Shown here piece after piece: positions 1 to 8,709 of a stretch of 64,000 nucleotides of DNA. The stretch spans positions 868,001 through 932,000 of the forward strand of contig NZ_BNAY01000001.1 in the NCBI RefSeq assembly GCF_014654365.1. Direction: 5' to 3'. The notes beneath the pieces were generated by a model, which saw only the letters and a list, made by a program, of their open reading frames with translations, was not told the DNA's origin and did no database searches. Every line of letters begins with the position of its first letter. The stretch's first letter is position 1. The stretch comes from Amycolatopsis oliviviridis. GTDB lineage: Bacteria; Actinomycetota; Actinomycetes; Mycobacteriales; Pseudonocardiaceae. Position numbers and translations under genes: made by a program.

Positions 1-593
1 CCGCGGTCGAACCAGCGCGGACCGAAGGCCGCGCCAAATGCAATGTGTATAACGGCATATACGGTGCAGAACGAAGCGATCGCTCGCGGCGAGTCCGAAT
101 GCGGGAACACCAGTTCCAGCCACAGAAACGCCAGGAGGCCGGCGATCGCGGGCAGATAGCCCAGCCGGTCCGGGAGTTCGCGGTGCCGGGAGGGGATCAA
201 GGACGCGACCGTCCTCAGTGGATTCAGCCGTCGCCAGACCGGGCCGAACAGGAGCGAAAGCGGCACCAGGCCGACCCAGAACCAGACGTAGAACCACGCC
301 GGAGCCGGGTTGTCGGCCGAACTGCCGGGGCCGGCCCAGGCCATCGCGAGGAAGCCCACGAACAGCGCCACGCCGACCACGTGCGACGCGACCTGAGAGA
401 ACGTGCTGTCGACGAACCGTTGCAGGCCCAAGGGAAGCGCGCGGCCGGCGGCGGCGCCACGGAGTCTTGGCTTCTTCCAGAACACGGTGAGTGCGAAGAA
501 GGACACCACGACGGCCGCCGCTCCGGCGTAGAGCGCGAGCCACAGCGGGACCGGCAGATCGGACCGGCCGCCGAGACCGTGCGCCAGGATCAT
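1..593 (-). CDS. Integral membrane protein, 3' end beyond window
   Basis: This partial minus-strand frame starts at ATG 593 and runs off the left edge after about 197 residues. It has several hydrophobic segments (near residues 15-37, 70-90, 105-120, 150-165 and 175-190) and an N-terminus beginning MILAHGLGGRSDLPVP. Its start overlaps the stop of the upstream cupredoxin-like lipoprotein by 4 bp (ATGA), so the two are co-translated. Partnership with a cupredoxin-like lipoprotein suggests a role in copper handling or respiratory-chain metal delivery, but that is inferred only from context. I do not recognise a named family. Confidence 0.8.
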   Translation of the reverse strand, partial: MILAHGLGGRSDLPVPLWLALYAGAAAVVVSFFALTVFWKKPRLRGAAAGRALPLGLQRFVDSTFSQVASHVVGVALFVGFLAMAWAGPGSSADNPAPAWFYVWFWVGLVPLSLLFGPVWRRLNPLRTVASLIPSRHRELPDRLGYLPAIAGLLAFLWLELVFPHSDSPRAIASFCTVYAVIHIAFGAAFGPRWFDR

Positions 594-955
594 CCGCTCA
601 CCCGGAGCTTGGTCACCGCCGCGCCACTCTTGTGCAGTTCCACCTCGAAGATCCCGTCGATGTTCGCGGTGAAGGAGACCGTTCCCGGAACGCCGGGAGC
701 CAGCTGGGCGGCCTTGTCGTAGCCGTGGACGTGCAGTTCGTCCGCCTGGTCGGAGGTGACCTCGAGCGCGACGTTCTCGCCGGTCCGCACCGCGACCTCT
801 TCCGGGCCCGCCGTGCGCTTGCCCTCGGTGATCGAGAACTTCACGGTCTTGGTGCCGGTGGTCGGCGCGGGCTCGGACCCGCTCGATCCCGAACAGCCGG
901 TCACAGCCAGCAGTGCGGCCACGGTGATCCCGCAGATCCCGCTGATCCTCCGCAT
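590..955 (-). CDS. Cupredoxin-like lipoprotein
   Basis: A 121-residue lipoprotein. A basic N-terminus and hydrophobic stretch lead to the lipobox LLAVTGC (Cys about residue 20), then a Ser/Gly linker and a beta-rich domain. The domain has the look of the EfeO/plastocyanin-type cupredoxin fold (VKFSITEGKR, GENVALEVTSDQADELHVHG). His residues in the DELHVHGYD segment are candidate metal ligands; the classic Cys-His-Met copper loop is not obvious, so it may not be a blue-copper protein. ATG 955 is chosen because GGAGG lies 7 bases upstream and the signal peptide then begins MRRISGICG. It forms an operon with the downstream membrane protein and is divergent from the FixH-like membrane gene. Confidence 0.75.
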   Translation of the reverse strand: MRRISGICGITVAALLAVTGCSGSSGSEPAPTTGTKTVKFSITEGKRTAGPEEVAVRTGENVALEVTSDQADELHVHGYDKAAQLAPGVPGTVSFTANIDGIFEVELHKSGAAVTKLRVSG

Positions 956-1011
956 CGAGGTCCTCCAAGTCGTACGCCCCGGCTTGCCTGTCCGGGACCG
1001 TGCCCCTATCG

Positions 1012-1029
1012 TGTTACCCAAAGGTAACA
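1012..1029. promoter_or_regulatory. Palindromic operator between divergent genes
   Basis: A perfect inverted repeat, TGTTACC / CAAA / GGTAACA (7-4-7), lies between the divergent lipoprotein and membrane-protein genes. Six bases downstream, 1035-1044 reads TTAGGTTAGC, which matches one half of the IdeR/DtxR iron-box consensus, but the second half is not present. The palindrome is a plausible operator for both transcripts; which regulator binds is unknown. Confidence 0.5.
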
Positions 1030-1060
1030 GTTACTTAGGTTAGCAGGAAGGCGAACAACG

Positions 1061-2857
1061 GTGTTCTTGGCTCAGGAGAGCCCGCCTGCCGGCGGTGCGC
1101 AATTCGGGCAGATCGTCATCGCGGGTCTGATGTTCACCGCGGTCTTCCTGCCCTTGGCCGTCTTCGTCCTCCGCGAGCGCGCGGGGAAGCGGACCGTCTT
1201 CGGTCGCGTCGCCGACTGGATGGGCGACTTCAGCGGTCTCCCGCGCTGGGCGGCGCTGCCGATGTTCGTCGCCTTCCTGTCCGGGATGTCGGCGCTGATC
1301 GGCGTCTACTGGGACGTGCCGATCCACATGGAGCTCGGCCGCGACGAAGGCCCGCTCGCGAACCCGTCGCACTACCCGATCTACTTCGGACTGATGGGCA
1401 TCTTCGCCAGTGGCGTGCTCAGCGCGACCCTCGCGACGAAGGACCTTCCCCGGCGCACGTTCAAGATCGGCCCGCACTGGAAGGCGCCGATGGGCTCCAT
1501 CCAGATGATGGCGACCGGCCTGGTCGGCATAGCCGGGTTCCCGCTCGACGACGTCTGGCACCGGCTGTTCGGCCAGGACGTCACCGAATGGGGGCCGACC
1601 CACGTCCTGATGATCGGTGGCGGCGTCTGTGTCGTGCTCGGGCTCCAGTTGCTGCTCGGCGAGGCTCGCCAGGTCGGCGCGACCGGACCGGTCGTGCGCC
1701 TGCTCGGCCCGGTGCTCGCCGGTGCCTGGATGATGGGCGCTTCGGCGTTCCTGATGGAGTTCGACCTCGGCGTCCCGCAGTTCCCGATGCTGTCCCAGGT
1801 CGTGCTCGTGGGCCTGATCGGCGCCTGGACGCTCACCTATGGACGGCTGTCCTGGGGTCCGGGCGGTGCGCTGATCGTCGTCGCGGTCTTCCTCGCCGCC
1901 CGCGCGTCTTTCACCGTCATCCCGCTGTTCGCCGACCTGCACGTGGCGTCGCTGCTTCCGTACATCGCCGAAGCGGTGATCATCGAGGTCGTCGCCTTCG
2001 CGATGCGCAACCGGCAGGGCTACACCTTCGCCGCCGTCGCGGGCCTGCTCGTGGGGACGGCCGGGATGCTCGCCGAGGCGGCGTTCACTCAGTGGCTGAT
2101 GCCGAATCCCTGGCCGACGGCCCATCTGCCGTTGTTCGTCCTGTTCGGGACCGGCGCGGCCCTCGCGGGCGCGTTCATCGGCGTCTGGCAGTACCAGCGA
2201 GTGGAGGAGACGGCGACCCTGGTGCCCGCGACCGGTCCCCGGCACGTGGTCGGGCTCGTCGGTGCGCTGGGCGCGGTCGTCCTGATGTCTGCCGTCGCCG
2301 TCCCGGCGGATCCCGACGCGGACTTCACCGCCGACGTCCGGCTGACGGAGGCGGCGGCCGGGCAGCCGATCTCGAACCCGCACGGCGGCGGCACGCCCCG
2401 GTGGGTCGACGCGACCGTCACGATCTCGCGGCCCGATCTGGCCGACGACGCCGTCTGGCTGAACGGTTTCGCCTGGCAGGGCGGCGACTTCTTCACCGCT
2501 CCGCTGGAGAAGATCGGCGACGGCGTGTACCGCACTGTCGAGCCGTTGCCGGTGTTCGGTCAGTGGAAGACCGGGATCCGCGTGCACGTCCCGAACCGGA
2601 TGATGGGGCTCGCCCCGATCTACGCGCCCGCCGACCCCGCCGCGAACGCCCCGGCGATCGACGCGTCGTCCGGTTCGCGCCCGTTCATGTCCGAGATCGA
2701 GTTCCTGCAGCGGGAACGGAAGTCGGAGACACCCGCGGTGCTGTGGACGGTCGCGTACGTCACCGTCGGGCTGATCTTCGCCGGCATGTGGGCGCTCTTC
2801 GCGTGGCTCTACGCGGGCGCCGCCACCGCGCGACGGCGTGAGGTCTCCGTCGGCTGA
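1061..2857 (+). CDS. Polytopic membrane protein with C-terminal FixH-like domain
   Basis: A 598-residue membrane protein with about ten hydrophobic segments over residues 20-425. An extracytoplasmic beta-rich domain follows (about 440-545; VDATVTISRPDLADD, WQGGDFFTAPLEKIGDGVYR) and resembles FixH/YtkA-like domains, then a last membrane segment near residue 565-590. Start GTG 1061 has AGGAAGG about 10 bases upstream. The gene is divergent from the cupredoxin-like lipoprotein across the 1012-1029 palindrome. FixH-like domains occur with cytochrome oxidase copper assembly, so a role in copper or oxidase biogenesis is a reasonable inference, not shown. The His-bearing loop near residue 87 (VPIHMELG) could bind metal. 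Confidence 0.7.
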   Translation: MFLAQESPPAGGAQFGQIVIAGLMFTAVFLPLAVFVLRERAGKRTVFGRVADWMGDFSGLPRWAALPMFVAFLSGMSALIGVYWDVPIHMELGRDEGPLANPSHYPIYFGLMGIFASGVLSATLATKDLPRRTFKIGPHWKAPMGSIQMMATGLVGIAGFPLDDVWHRLFGQDVTEWGPTHVLMIGGGVCVVLGLQLLLGEARQVGATGPVVRLLGPVLAGAWMMGASAFLMEFDLGVPQFPMLSQVVLVGLIGAWTLTYGRLSWGPGGALIVVAVFLAARASFTVIPLFADLHVASLLPYIAEAVIIEVVAFAMRNRQGYTFAAVAGLLVGTAGMLAEAAFTQWLMPNPWPTAHLPLFVLFGTGAALAGAFIGVWQYQRVEETATLVPATGPRHVVGLVGALGAVVLMSAVAVPADPDADFTADVRLTEAAAGQPISNPHGGGTPRWVDATVTISRPDLADDAVWLNGFAWQGGDFFTAPLEKIGDGVYRTVEPLPVFGQWKTGIRVHVPNRMMGLAPIYAPADPAANAPAIDASSGSRPFMSEIEFLQRERKSETPAVLWTVAYVTVGLIFAGMWALFAWLYAGAATARRREVSVG

Positions 2858-2863
2858 CGTCCC

Positions 2864-2925
2864 GCGTTTCGTCCTCTGGATGCGGTAGTTGCGCGTGCAA
2901 GTACCGCATCCAGAGGACGAAACGC
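2864..2925. repeat. Perfect 24-bp inverted repeat, stop-associated repeat family
   Basis: Two perfectly complementary 24-base arms (2864-2887 and 2902-2925) flank a 14-base spacer, six bases after the preceding stop codon. The arm contains GTCCTCTGGATGCGG, which is closely related to TTAGTCCTCTGAATGCG at 33307-33323 and, inverted, at 49524-49546. It could act as a bidirectional terminator. No T tract follows on either strand. 2926-3207 holds no gene that I can support; it includes a 13-base palindrome at 3133-3145 (CGCGGTTACCGCG) and presumably the promoter of the ABC operon. Confidence 0.8.
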
Positions 2926-3207
2926 TTTGCTCGCACTTCGTCGCACGTATCGATTGAGCATCATCGCGCGCAAGCCTTTTGCAAGCACGCTTCCCTTGAA
3001 TGCCCAGGACACTGCACGTGTTCCCACCTCACGCGCCGAAACGGTGACTCACCGCTACCTCACTGGAACGTAAAGTAGCTGTCGACCACGCGAAGACATC
3101 CGCCGTGCACGATCGGTATTGGCGAGTCATTGCGCGGTTACCGCGACATGTGGTTACTTTTCCGCTTCGGGGGTTGGGACACAGCGAATTTCGATGGGGT
3201 GGTCTTC

Positions 3208-5037
3208 GTGCGCACAGAGCGTTTTCCCAGGCGACGACGTGGTCTTCACGTGGTCGCCGTCCTCGCCGCTTCGGCGGTCGCGACGGTGCCTTTCGTGCCC
3301 GCCGCGGCGGCGCAGCAACAGGGCAAGGTCCTCCGGGTGGCGCTCACGACCGGGATCGACCACCTGAACCCGTTCACCGCCCAGCTGTCGGCGGCGACGC
3401 AGGTGGGCCGGTTCAACTACGAGTTCCTGACCCTGCCCTCGGCCGAGGACACGCAGCCCACGGGCGGCGTCGCCGAGTCGTGGAAGACGTCCGACGACAA
3501 GCTCACCTGGACCTTCACCATCCGCCAGGGGATGAAGTGGTCCGACGGCAAGCCGGTCACCGCGCAGGACCCCGCGTACACCTTCCAGCGGATGCTCGAC
3601 GACGAGAACGCCCGCACCGCGAACGGCAGCTACGTCAGCAACTTCGCGTCGGTGTCGGCGCCGGACGACAAGACGCTCGTCATCAAGACCAAGGCCCCGC
3701 AGGCGAGCATGACCTCGCTCGACGTCCCGATCGTGCCCAAGCACATCTGGGAGCCGATCAAGGACCTCAACGCCCCCTCGACCGACGAGATGGCCGTCGT
3801 CGGCGTCGGCAGCGGGCCGTACCTGCTGACCGAGTACAAGAAGAACGAGTTCGTGAAGTTCAAGGCGAACAAGGACTACTGGCGCGGCGCGCCCAAGGTG
3901 GACGAACTGCAGCTGCTGCAGTTCAAAGACGCCGAGGCGGCGGTGAACGCCCTGAAGCAGGGCGAGGTCGACGTCATCAACCGGCTCACGCCGACGCAGT
4001 TCGACGCGCTCAAGGGCGAGCAGAACATCACCACGAACAAGGCACCCGGCCGCCGGTACAACGAGCTCATCATCAACTTCGGCGTCAAGAACGTGGTCGA
4101 CCAGCCGATCGGTGACGGCAACCCGATCCTGAAGGACGTGCGCGTCCGCAAGGCGATCGCGCAGGCCATCGACACCAAGTCCATCGTCGAGAAGGTGATG
4201 AACGGCTACGGCCAGCCCGGGACCGGCGTCGTCCCCGCGATCTACAAGTCCTACACCTGGACCCCGTCCGACGCGGAGAAGACCAAGTTCGACATCGCGG
4301 CCGCGAACGCCACCCTCGACCAGGCGGGCTACGCCAAGGGAGCGGACGGCATCCGCGTCGCCCCCGGCGGCGCGAAGCTGGAGTTCCGTCTCGCCGGCCA
4401 CGCGAACCGGCCGTTCGACCAGCGCACCGCCCAGTTCGTCGGCGGCTGGCTCAAGGACGTCGGCATCGGCGTCAAGCAGGAACTCGTCTCCGACGACGAA
4501 CTCGACGACCGCACCACCGCGGGCAACTACGACCTCGCGATCTCCGGCTACGGCACCTCGCCCGACCCGGACTACGCGCTGAGCCTGAACACCTGCGCCG
4601 GCCGTCCGAACGCCCAGGGCAACGGCGGCAGCTCCGCGACGTTCTTCTGCGACCCGCGCTACGAAGACCTGTACAAGAAGCAGCTGACCGAGTTCGACCC
4701 GGCCAAGCGCGCCGAGATCGTCAAGCAGGCGCAGGCCATCCTGGCGGGCGAGTACGTCGACGTCGTCCTGGACTACGACAACGTGCTCGAGGCCTACCGC
4801 TCGGACAAGTTCTCCTCGTTCACCAAGCAGCCGCAGCCCGACGGCGCGATCCTCGAGCAGTCCGGCTACTGGGGCGTCTACGGCGCCACCCCGGCCGACG
4901 CGGCCGCGGCGGGCTCGGAGGACGGTGGAAGCAACACCGGACTGTGGATCGGCATCGGCGCGGTCGTGCTCGTGGTGCTCGTCGGCGGCGGCGTGCTGCT
5001 CGGGCGGCGCGGCAAGTCGGCCGACGACCGGGAGTAA
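3208..5037 (+). CDS. ABC transporter substrate-binding protein, family 5, C-terminally anchored
   Basis: Peptide/nickel-class (SBP_bac_5) binding protein, 609 residues from GTG 3208. Residues 1-38 form a Sec signal peptide (arginine-rich, then an alanine-rich core ending AAAAQQQ) with no lipobox. The mature part carries typical class C features: GIDHLNPF near the start, the conserved TGGVAESWK and FTIRQGMKWSDGKPVTAQD segment, and VRKAIAQAIDTKSIV. The C-terminus adds a membrane helix (GIGAVVLVVLVGGGVLLG) followed by RRGKSADDRE, so it appears anchored by a C-terminal helix rather than a lipid. GTG 3208 has GGGGTGG upstream; earlier in-frame codons give an implausible leader. It heads an operon with two permeases and a double ATPase. 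Substrate probably oligopeptide; not determinable here. Confidence 0.9.
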   Translation: MRTERFPRRRRGLHVVAVLAASAVATVPFVPAAAAQQQGKVLRVALTTGIDHLNPFTAQLSAATQVGRFNYEFLTLPSAEDTQPTGGVAESWKTSDDKLTWTFTIRQGMKWSDGKPVTAQDPAYTFQRMLDDENARTANGSYVSNFASVSAPDDKTLVIKTKAPQASMTSLDVPIVPKHIWEPIKDLNAPSTDEMAVVGVGSGPYLLTEYKKNEFVKFKANKDYWRGAPKVDELQLLQFKDAEAAVNALKQGEVDVINRLTPTQFDALKGEQNITTNKAPGRRYNELIINFGVKNVVDQPIGDGNPILKDVRVRKAIAQAIDTKSIVEKVMNGYGQPGTGVVPAIYKSYTWTPSDAEKTKFDIAAANATLDQAGYAKGADGIRVAPGGAKLEFRLAGHANRPFDQRTAQFVGGWLKDVGIGVKQELVSDDELDDRTTAGNYDLAISGYGTSPDPDYALSLNTCAGRPNAQGNGGSSATFFCDPRYEDLYKKQLTEFDPAKRAEIVKQAQAILAGEYVDVVLDYDNVLEAYRSDKFSSFTKQPQPDGAILEQSGYWGVYGATPADAAAAGSEDGGSNTGLWIGIGAVVLVVLVGGGVLLGRRGKSADDRE

Positions 5038-5046
5038 AGGACAGCG

Positions 5047-6078
5047 TTGACCGAAGCACTCAGTTCCCTCGATCAGCCCCCGGCGCTCGTCGATCCCGAC
5101 GAGCGCCGGGGCGGGACCGGCACCGCCCGGTTCGTCCTCACCAAGATCGGTGAGGCGTTTGCCAGCCTCGTCCTGGTCGTCGTCCTCGGCTTCTTCCTGT
5201 TCCGGATGCTGCCCGGCGACCCGGTCCGGACGATGGTCCGCGACCGGCCGACCGACGCGAAGATGATGGCGGAGCTGCGCGAGCAGATGGGCGTCGACAA
5301 GCCCCTGCTGCAGCAGTTCTGGGACTACGTCACCGGTTTGCTGACCGGTGACATGGGCCAGTCCTACATCCTGCGGCAGCCGGTCGCCGCGCTGATCGGT
5401 GAACGCCTGTGGCCGACCGTCCTTCTCGTCGGCAGCGCCACCGTGCTCGCCATCGCGCTCGGGCTCTGGCTCGGCATCCGCGCGGCTTGGCGTCGCAACA
5501 GCTCCTTCGACCGCGTCCAGACCGGGATCGCGCTCACGCTGTGGTCGGTCCCGCAGTTCTGGCTGGGGCTCATCCTGCTGGTCGCCACGAACGGGCTCTT
5601 CCCCAGCCGCGGCATGCATTCCGCGGACGTCGAGCCCGGATTCTTCTCCGAAGGCCTCGACGTCCTGCACCACCTGGTGCTGCCCTGCCTCACGCTGCTC
5701 GTGGTCTTCTACGCCCAGTACATGCTCGTGATGCGGTCGTCCCTCATCGGGGAGATGAACTCCGACTACCTCACCACCGCGCGGGCGAAGGGCTTGCGGG
5801 ACGACTTGGTGCGGCGCAAGCACGCGGTGCCCAACGCCCTCCTGCCGACCGTCACGCTCATCTTCATCCAGTTCGGCATGGTCGTGTCGGGTGCGGTCTC
5901 CGTGGAAGCCGTGTTCAGCTGGCCCGGCCTCGGCCAGCTGCTCTACACGTCCCTCCAGGGGCCTGATCTCCCTCTCCTGCAAGGAGTGTTCGTGGTTCTG
6001 GCCGGTGCGGTCGTGGTGATGAACCTGTTCGCGGAACTGCTCTACCGCGTACTCGACCCGAGGGTGCGGACGGCATGA
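5047..6078 (+). CDS. ABC transporter permease, DppB/OppB type
   Basis: A 343-residue inner-membrane permease of the peptide-transporter class. After a hydrophilic N-terminus of about 35 residues, the first membrane segment (VLVVVLGFFLFRMLPGDPV) ends in the GDP motif usual for DppB-type subunits. Further helices follow, and the EAA-type loop near residues 235-255 (YLTTARAKGLRDDLVRRKHA) is the ATPase contact. Start TTG 5047 lies 9 bases after the binding-protein stop, with an AAAGGA ribosome-binding site. It overlaps the next permease by 4 bp. With the partner permease it forms the transmembrane channel. Confidence 0.93.
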   Translation: MTEALSSLDQPPALVDPDERRGGTGTARFVLTKIGEAFASLVLVVVLGFFLFRMLPGDPVRTMVRDRPTDAKMMAELREQMGVDKPLLQQFWDYVTGLLTGDMGQSYILRQPVAALIGERLWPTVLLVGSATVLAIALGLWLGIRAAWRRNSSFDRVQTGIALTLWSVPQFWLGLILLVATNGLFPSRGMHSADVEPGFFSEGLDVLHHLVLPCLTLLVVFYAQYMLVMRSSLIGEMNSDYLTTARAKGLRDDLVRRKHAVPNALLPTVTLIFIQFGMVVSGAVSVEAVFSWPGLGQLLYTSLQGPDLPLLQGVFVVLAGAVVVMNLFAELLYRVLDPRVRTA

Positions 6079-6980
6079 CGACCACGGAGAAACCGGGCAC
6101 GATCGCCTGGCGCCGTCGCCGGGCGGCGGTGGCGAAACACTGGCGCGAGTTCGCGACCAACAAGGCCGGACTGACCGGGTTGATCTTCCTCGGTGTCATC
6201 ACCGTGCTGGCGATCCTGGCGCCGGTCCTGACCGACGAGTCGGGGCTCGACGTCACCAAGGTCACCGGTGGCCCGCTGGAGTCCCCGAGCGGGGAGTTCT
6301 GGCTCGGTACCGACATCGACGGCCGGTCCGTCCTCCTGATGACCTACTGGGGCGCGAGGATCTCCCTGCTCGTGGGGTTCTCCGCCGCGTTCCTCTCGGT
6401 GCTGATCGGCACCATCATCGGGATCGCGGCCGCGCATTTCGGTGGCTGGCTTTCGAGCCTGCTGCTGCGGTTCACCGACTTCTTCCTGGTGCTGCCGTCG
6501 CTGGTGCTGGCCGTGGTCCTGGCCGCCGTCCTCGACCGGAACACGGCGACCGTCATCATCGCCATCGGCGTCACCGCCTGGCCGAGTACCGCGCGGCTGG
6601 TCCGGGCGCAGACCCTGACCATCGAGAGCAGGCCGTACATCGAGCGCTCGAAGGCACTCGGCGGCGGCCACCTGCACATCGTCGGCAAACACGTGCTGCC
6701 CGGTGTGATGCCGCTCGTGCTCGCCAACACCACGCTCGTCGTCGGCAACGCCGTCATCGCCGACGCCACCCTCGCCTTCCTGGGTGTCGGCGACCCGAAC
6801 GCCGTTTCCTGGGGCGCGATGTTGCAGACCGCCCTGAACAACGGAGCCATCACCCGGGGCGCCTGGTGGAATCTGCTGCCGCCGGGCATCGCGATCGTCG
6901 TGATCGTCCTCGCCTTCACCCTCGTCGGACGCGCGCTGGAGACCGTGCTGAACCCGCGCCTGAAGGGACAGCACTCATGA
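6075..6980 (+). CDS. ABC transporter permease, DppC/OppC type
   Basis: A 301-residue second permease. The N-terminal domain contains the first membrane helix (AGLTGLIFLGVITVLAILAP) and the segment SGEFWLGTDIDGRSVLLMTYWG, the oligopeptide-permease N-terminal signature. The binding-protein-dependent transport domain follows (about residues 90-290), with an EAA loop near IERSKALGGGHLHIVGKHVLP. It starts inside the preceding stop (ATGA) and its own stop overlaps the ATPase start, so all three are translationally coupled. Confidence 0.93.
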   Translation: MTTTEKPGTIAWRRRRAAVAKHWREFATNKAGLTGLIFLGVITVLAILAPVLTDESGLDVTKVTGGPLESPSGEFWLGTDIDGRSVLLMTYWGARISLLVGFSAAFLSVLIGTIIGIAAAHFGGWLSSLLLRFTDFFLVLPSLVLAVVLAAVLDRNTATVIIAIGVTAWPSTARLVRAQTLTIESRPYIERSKALGGGHLHIVGKHVLPGVMPLVLANTTLVVGNAVIADATLAFLGVGDPNAVSWGAMLQTALNNGAITRGAWWNLLPPGIAIVVIVLAFTLVGRALETVLNPRLKGQHS

Positions 6981-8626
6981 GCCCCTTGCTGGAACTGAAG
7001 AACCTCGGCGTCACCTACGCCACCGGGAGCGGTGAGGTCGCCGCCGTCCGGGGCGTCGACCTGGTGCTCGAACCCGGCGACACGCTCGGCGTGGCGGGGG
7101 AGTCGGGGTCGGGGAAGTCGACCGTCGCGATGAGCGTGCTGCGGCTGCTCCCGCGTTCGGCCAAGGTCAGCGGGGAGATCCTGCTGGACGGCGAAGACGT
7201 CACGGACATGAAGTGGGGCAGGCTGCGCGCGGTGCGCTGGGCCGAGGCCTCGGTCGTGTTCCAGGGCGCGATGCACGCGCTCAACCCGGTCCGCAAGATC
7301 GGCGAGCAGGTCGCCGAACCGATCCGCCTGCACCCGCCCGGTGGCAAGGCGCTGTCGGAGGGTGAGGTCAAGGCCAAGGTCTCGGAGCTGCTCGAACAGG
7401 TCGACCTGCCGCCGGGCCGCGCCGGGGCGTACCCGCACGAGCTGTCCGGTGGGCAGAAGCAGCGGGTCATGATCGCGATGGCGCTGGCCTGCTCGCCGCG
7501 GCTGATCATCGCGGACGAGCCGACCACCGCGCTCGACGTCGTCGTCCAGGCCCAGGTGCTCGATCTGCTGGGCAGGCTGGTCGCCGAGCAGGGGATCGGG
7601 CTGATCATGATCAGCCATGACCTGTCGGTGCTCGCCGCGACCTGCCGCCGGATCGCGGTGATGTACGACGGCGAGATCGTCGAGGAACGGCCGAGCGCGG
7701 AGCTGATGAGCGCGCCGTGCCACGAGCACAGCAAGGCGCTGGCGGCCGCGTTCCCGACCGTCGGCGATCCGGTGTCCCGGTTCGCACCCGCCACCAGCAC
7801 ACCGCTGCCGCCGGAACCGGAACGCGACGGTGACCGGCCCGCGCTGCTGGAGGCCGAGGACCTGCGGGTCAGCTTCCGGGACCGCACCGGCAAGCGCATC
7901 GACGCGGTCGCTGGGGTGAGCCTCCAGGTACGGAAGGACGAGATCGTCGCGCTCGTCGGCCAGTCCGGCTCGGGTAAGACGACGCTGGCCCGAACGCTGC
8001 TCGGCCTGCAGAAACCCGACTCCGGCGCGGTCCGGTACGACGGTAAGCCGGTCCCGCTCCGCGGCGCCGGGCTCAAGGCGTACCGGCGGCAGGTCCAGCT
8101 GGTCCTGCAGGATCCGACCAGCGCGCTGAACCCGAACCACACGGTGTACGAGGCCGTCGCGGAAGGCCCCCGCATCCACGGGATGGGCGCCACCGAGCAC
8201 GAGATCGTCACCAAGGCCCTCGAAGCGGCCGAACTGCGGCCCGCGGAGAAGTTCCTCGACCGGCTTCCGCACGAGCTGTCCGGCGGGCAGCGGCAACGGG
8301 TGGTCATCGCGGGCGCGCTCGCGCTGGACCCCGGTGTTCTCGTGGCCGACGAGCCGGTGGCGTCGCTCGACGCGTCGGTACGAGGGGAGATCCTGGCGCT
8401 GCTGCTGCGCCTGCGGCGTGAGCTGGGTCTCGCCGGGCTCGTGATCACCCACGACCTCGGACTGGCCTGGAACATCGCCGACCGGGTCGCCGTGATGTAC
8501 CGCGGTGAGCTGATGGAGGTCGGCACCGTCGAAGAAGTCCTGCTGGACCCGAAGCACGATTACACGAAGTCGCTGCTCGCCGCGTTGCCCGGTGGTACCG
8601 CTCAGCGAGAGACGGCCGACCGCTGA
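6977..8626 (+). CDS. Fused double ABC ATPase, DppD-DppF type
   Basis: A 549-residue protein with two complete nucleotide-binding domains, equivalent to separate DppD and DppF subunits. Domain 1 (about 1-255) has Walker A GESGSGKST, signature LSGGQKQR and Walker B LIIADEPTTALD. Domain 2 (about 290-545) has GQSGSGKTT, LSGGQRQR and VLVADEPVASLD. Both domains keep the switch His (ISHDL, ITHDL), so both sites look hydrolysis-competent. ATG 6977 overlaps the permease stop by 4 bp. It powers the importer encoded at 3208-6980. Confidence 0.93.
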   Translation: MSPLLELKNLGVTYATGSGEVAAVRGVDLVLEPGDTLGVAGESGSGKSTVAMSVLRLLPRSAKVSGEILLDGEDVTDMKWGRLRAVRWAEASVVFQGAMHALNPVRKIGEQVAEPIRLHPPGGKALSEGEVKAKVSELLEQVDLPPGRAGAYPHELSGGQKQRVMIAMALACSPRLIIADEPTTALDVVVQAQVLDLLGRLVAEQGIGLIMISHDLSVLAATCRRIAVMYDGEIVEERPSAELMSAPCHEHSKALAAAFPTVGDPVSRFAPATSTPLPPEPERDGDRPALLEAEDLRVSFRDRTGKRIDAVAGVSLQVRKDEIVALVGQSGSGKTTLARTLLGLQKPDSGAVRYDGKPVPLRGAGLKAYRRQVQLVLQDPTSALNPNHTVYEAVAEGPRIHGMGATEHEIVTKALEAAELRPAEKFLDRLPHELSGGQRQRVVIAGALALDPGVLVADEPVASLDASVRGEILALLLRLRRELGLAGLVITHDLGLAWNIADRVAVMYRGELMEVGTVEEVLLDPKHDYTKSLLAALPGGTAQRETADR

Positions 8627-8709
8627 GCGAGGGGATTCCCGTGTCCGACGCGGGAAACACCCATTGCCGCGCACTCGCACAGGCGCGGTGTGTAACCTCC
8701 AATCTCGAA

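Noticed and set aside
1040..2587. A 515-residue minus-strand frame
   Set aside because: It is antisense to the FixH-like membrane protein; no motif and poor codon pattern.
3154..5982. A 942-residue open frame on the minus strand
   Set aside because: It is antisense to the ABC binding protein and permease, which have clear motifs; its sequence is rich in R, D, V, H with no fold. Long antisense frames are usual at this GC content.
6344..8680. A 778-residue minus-strand frame
   Set aside because: It is the complement of the permease and double ATPase with Walker motifs on the plus strand.
8641..8709. Extension of the mannosyltransferase to GTG 8641
   Set aside because: The site GAGGGG is good, but codon use in this stretch is unlike the gene; kept as an alternative only.
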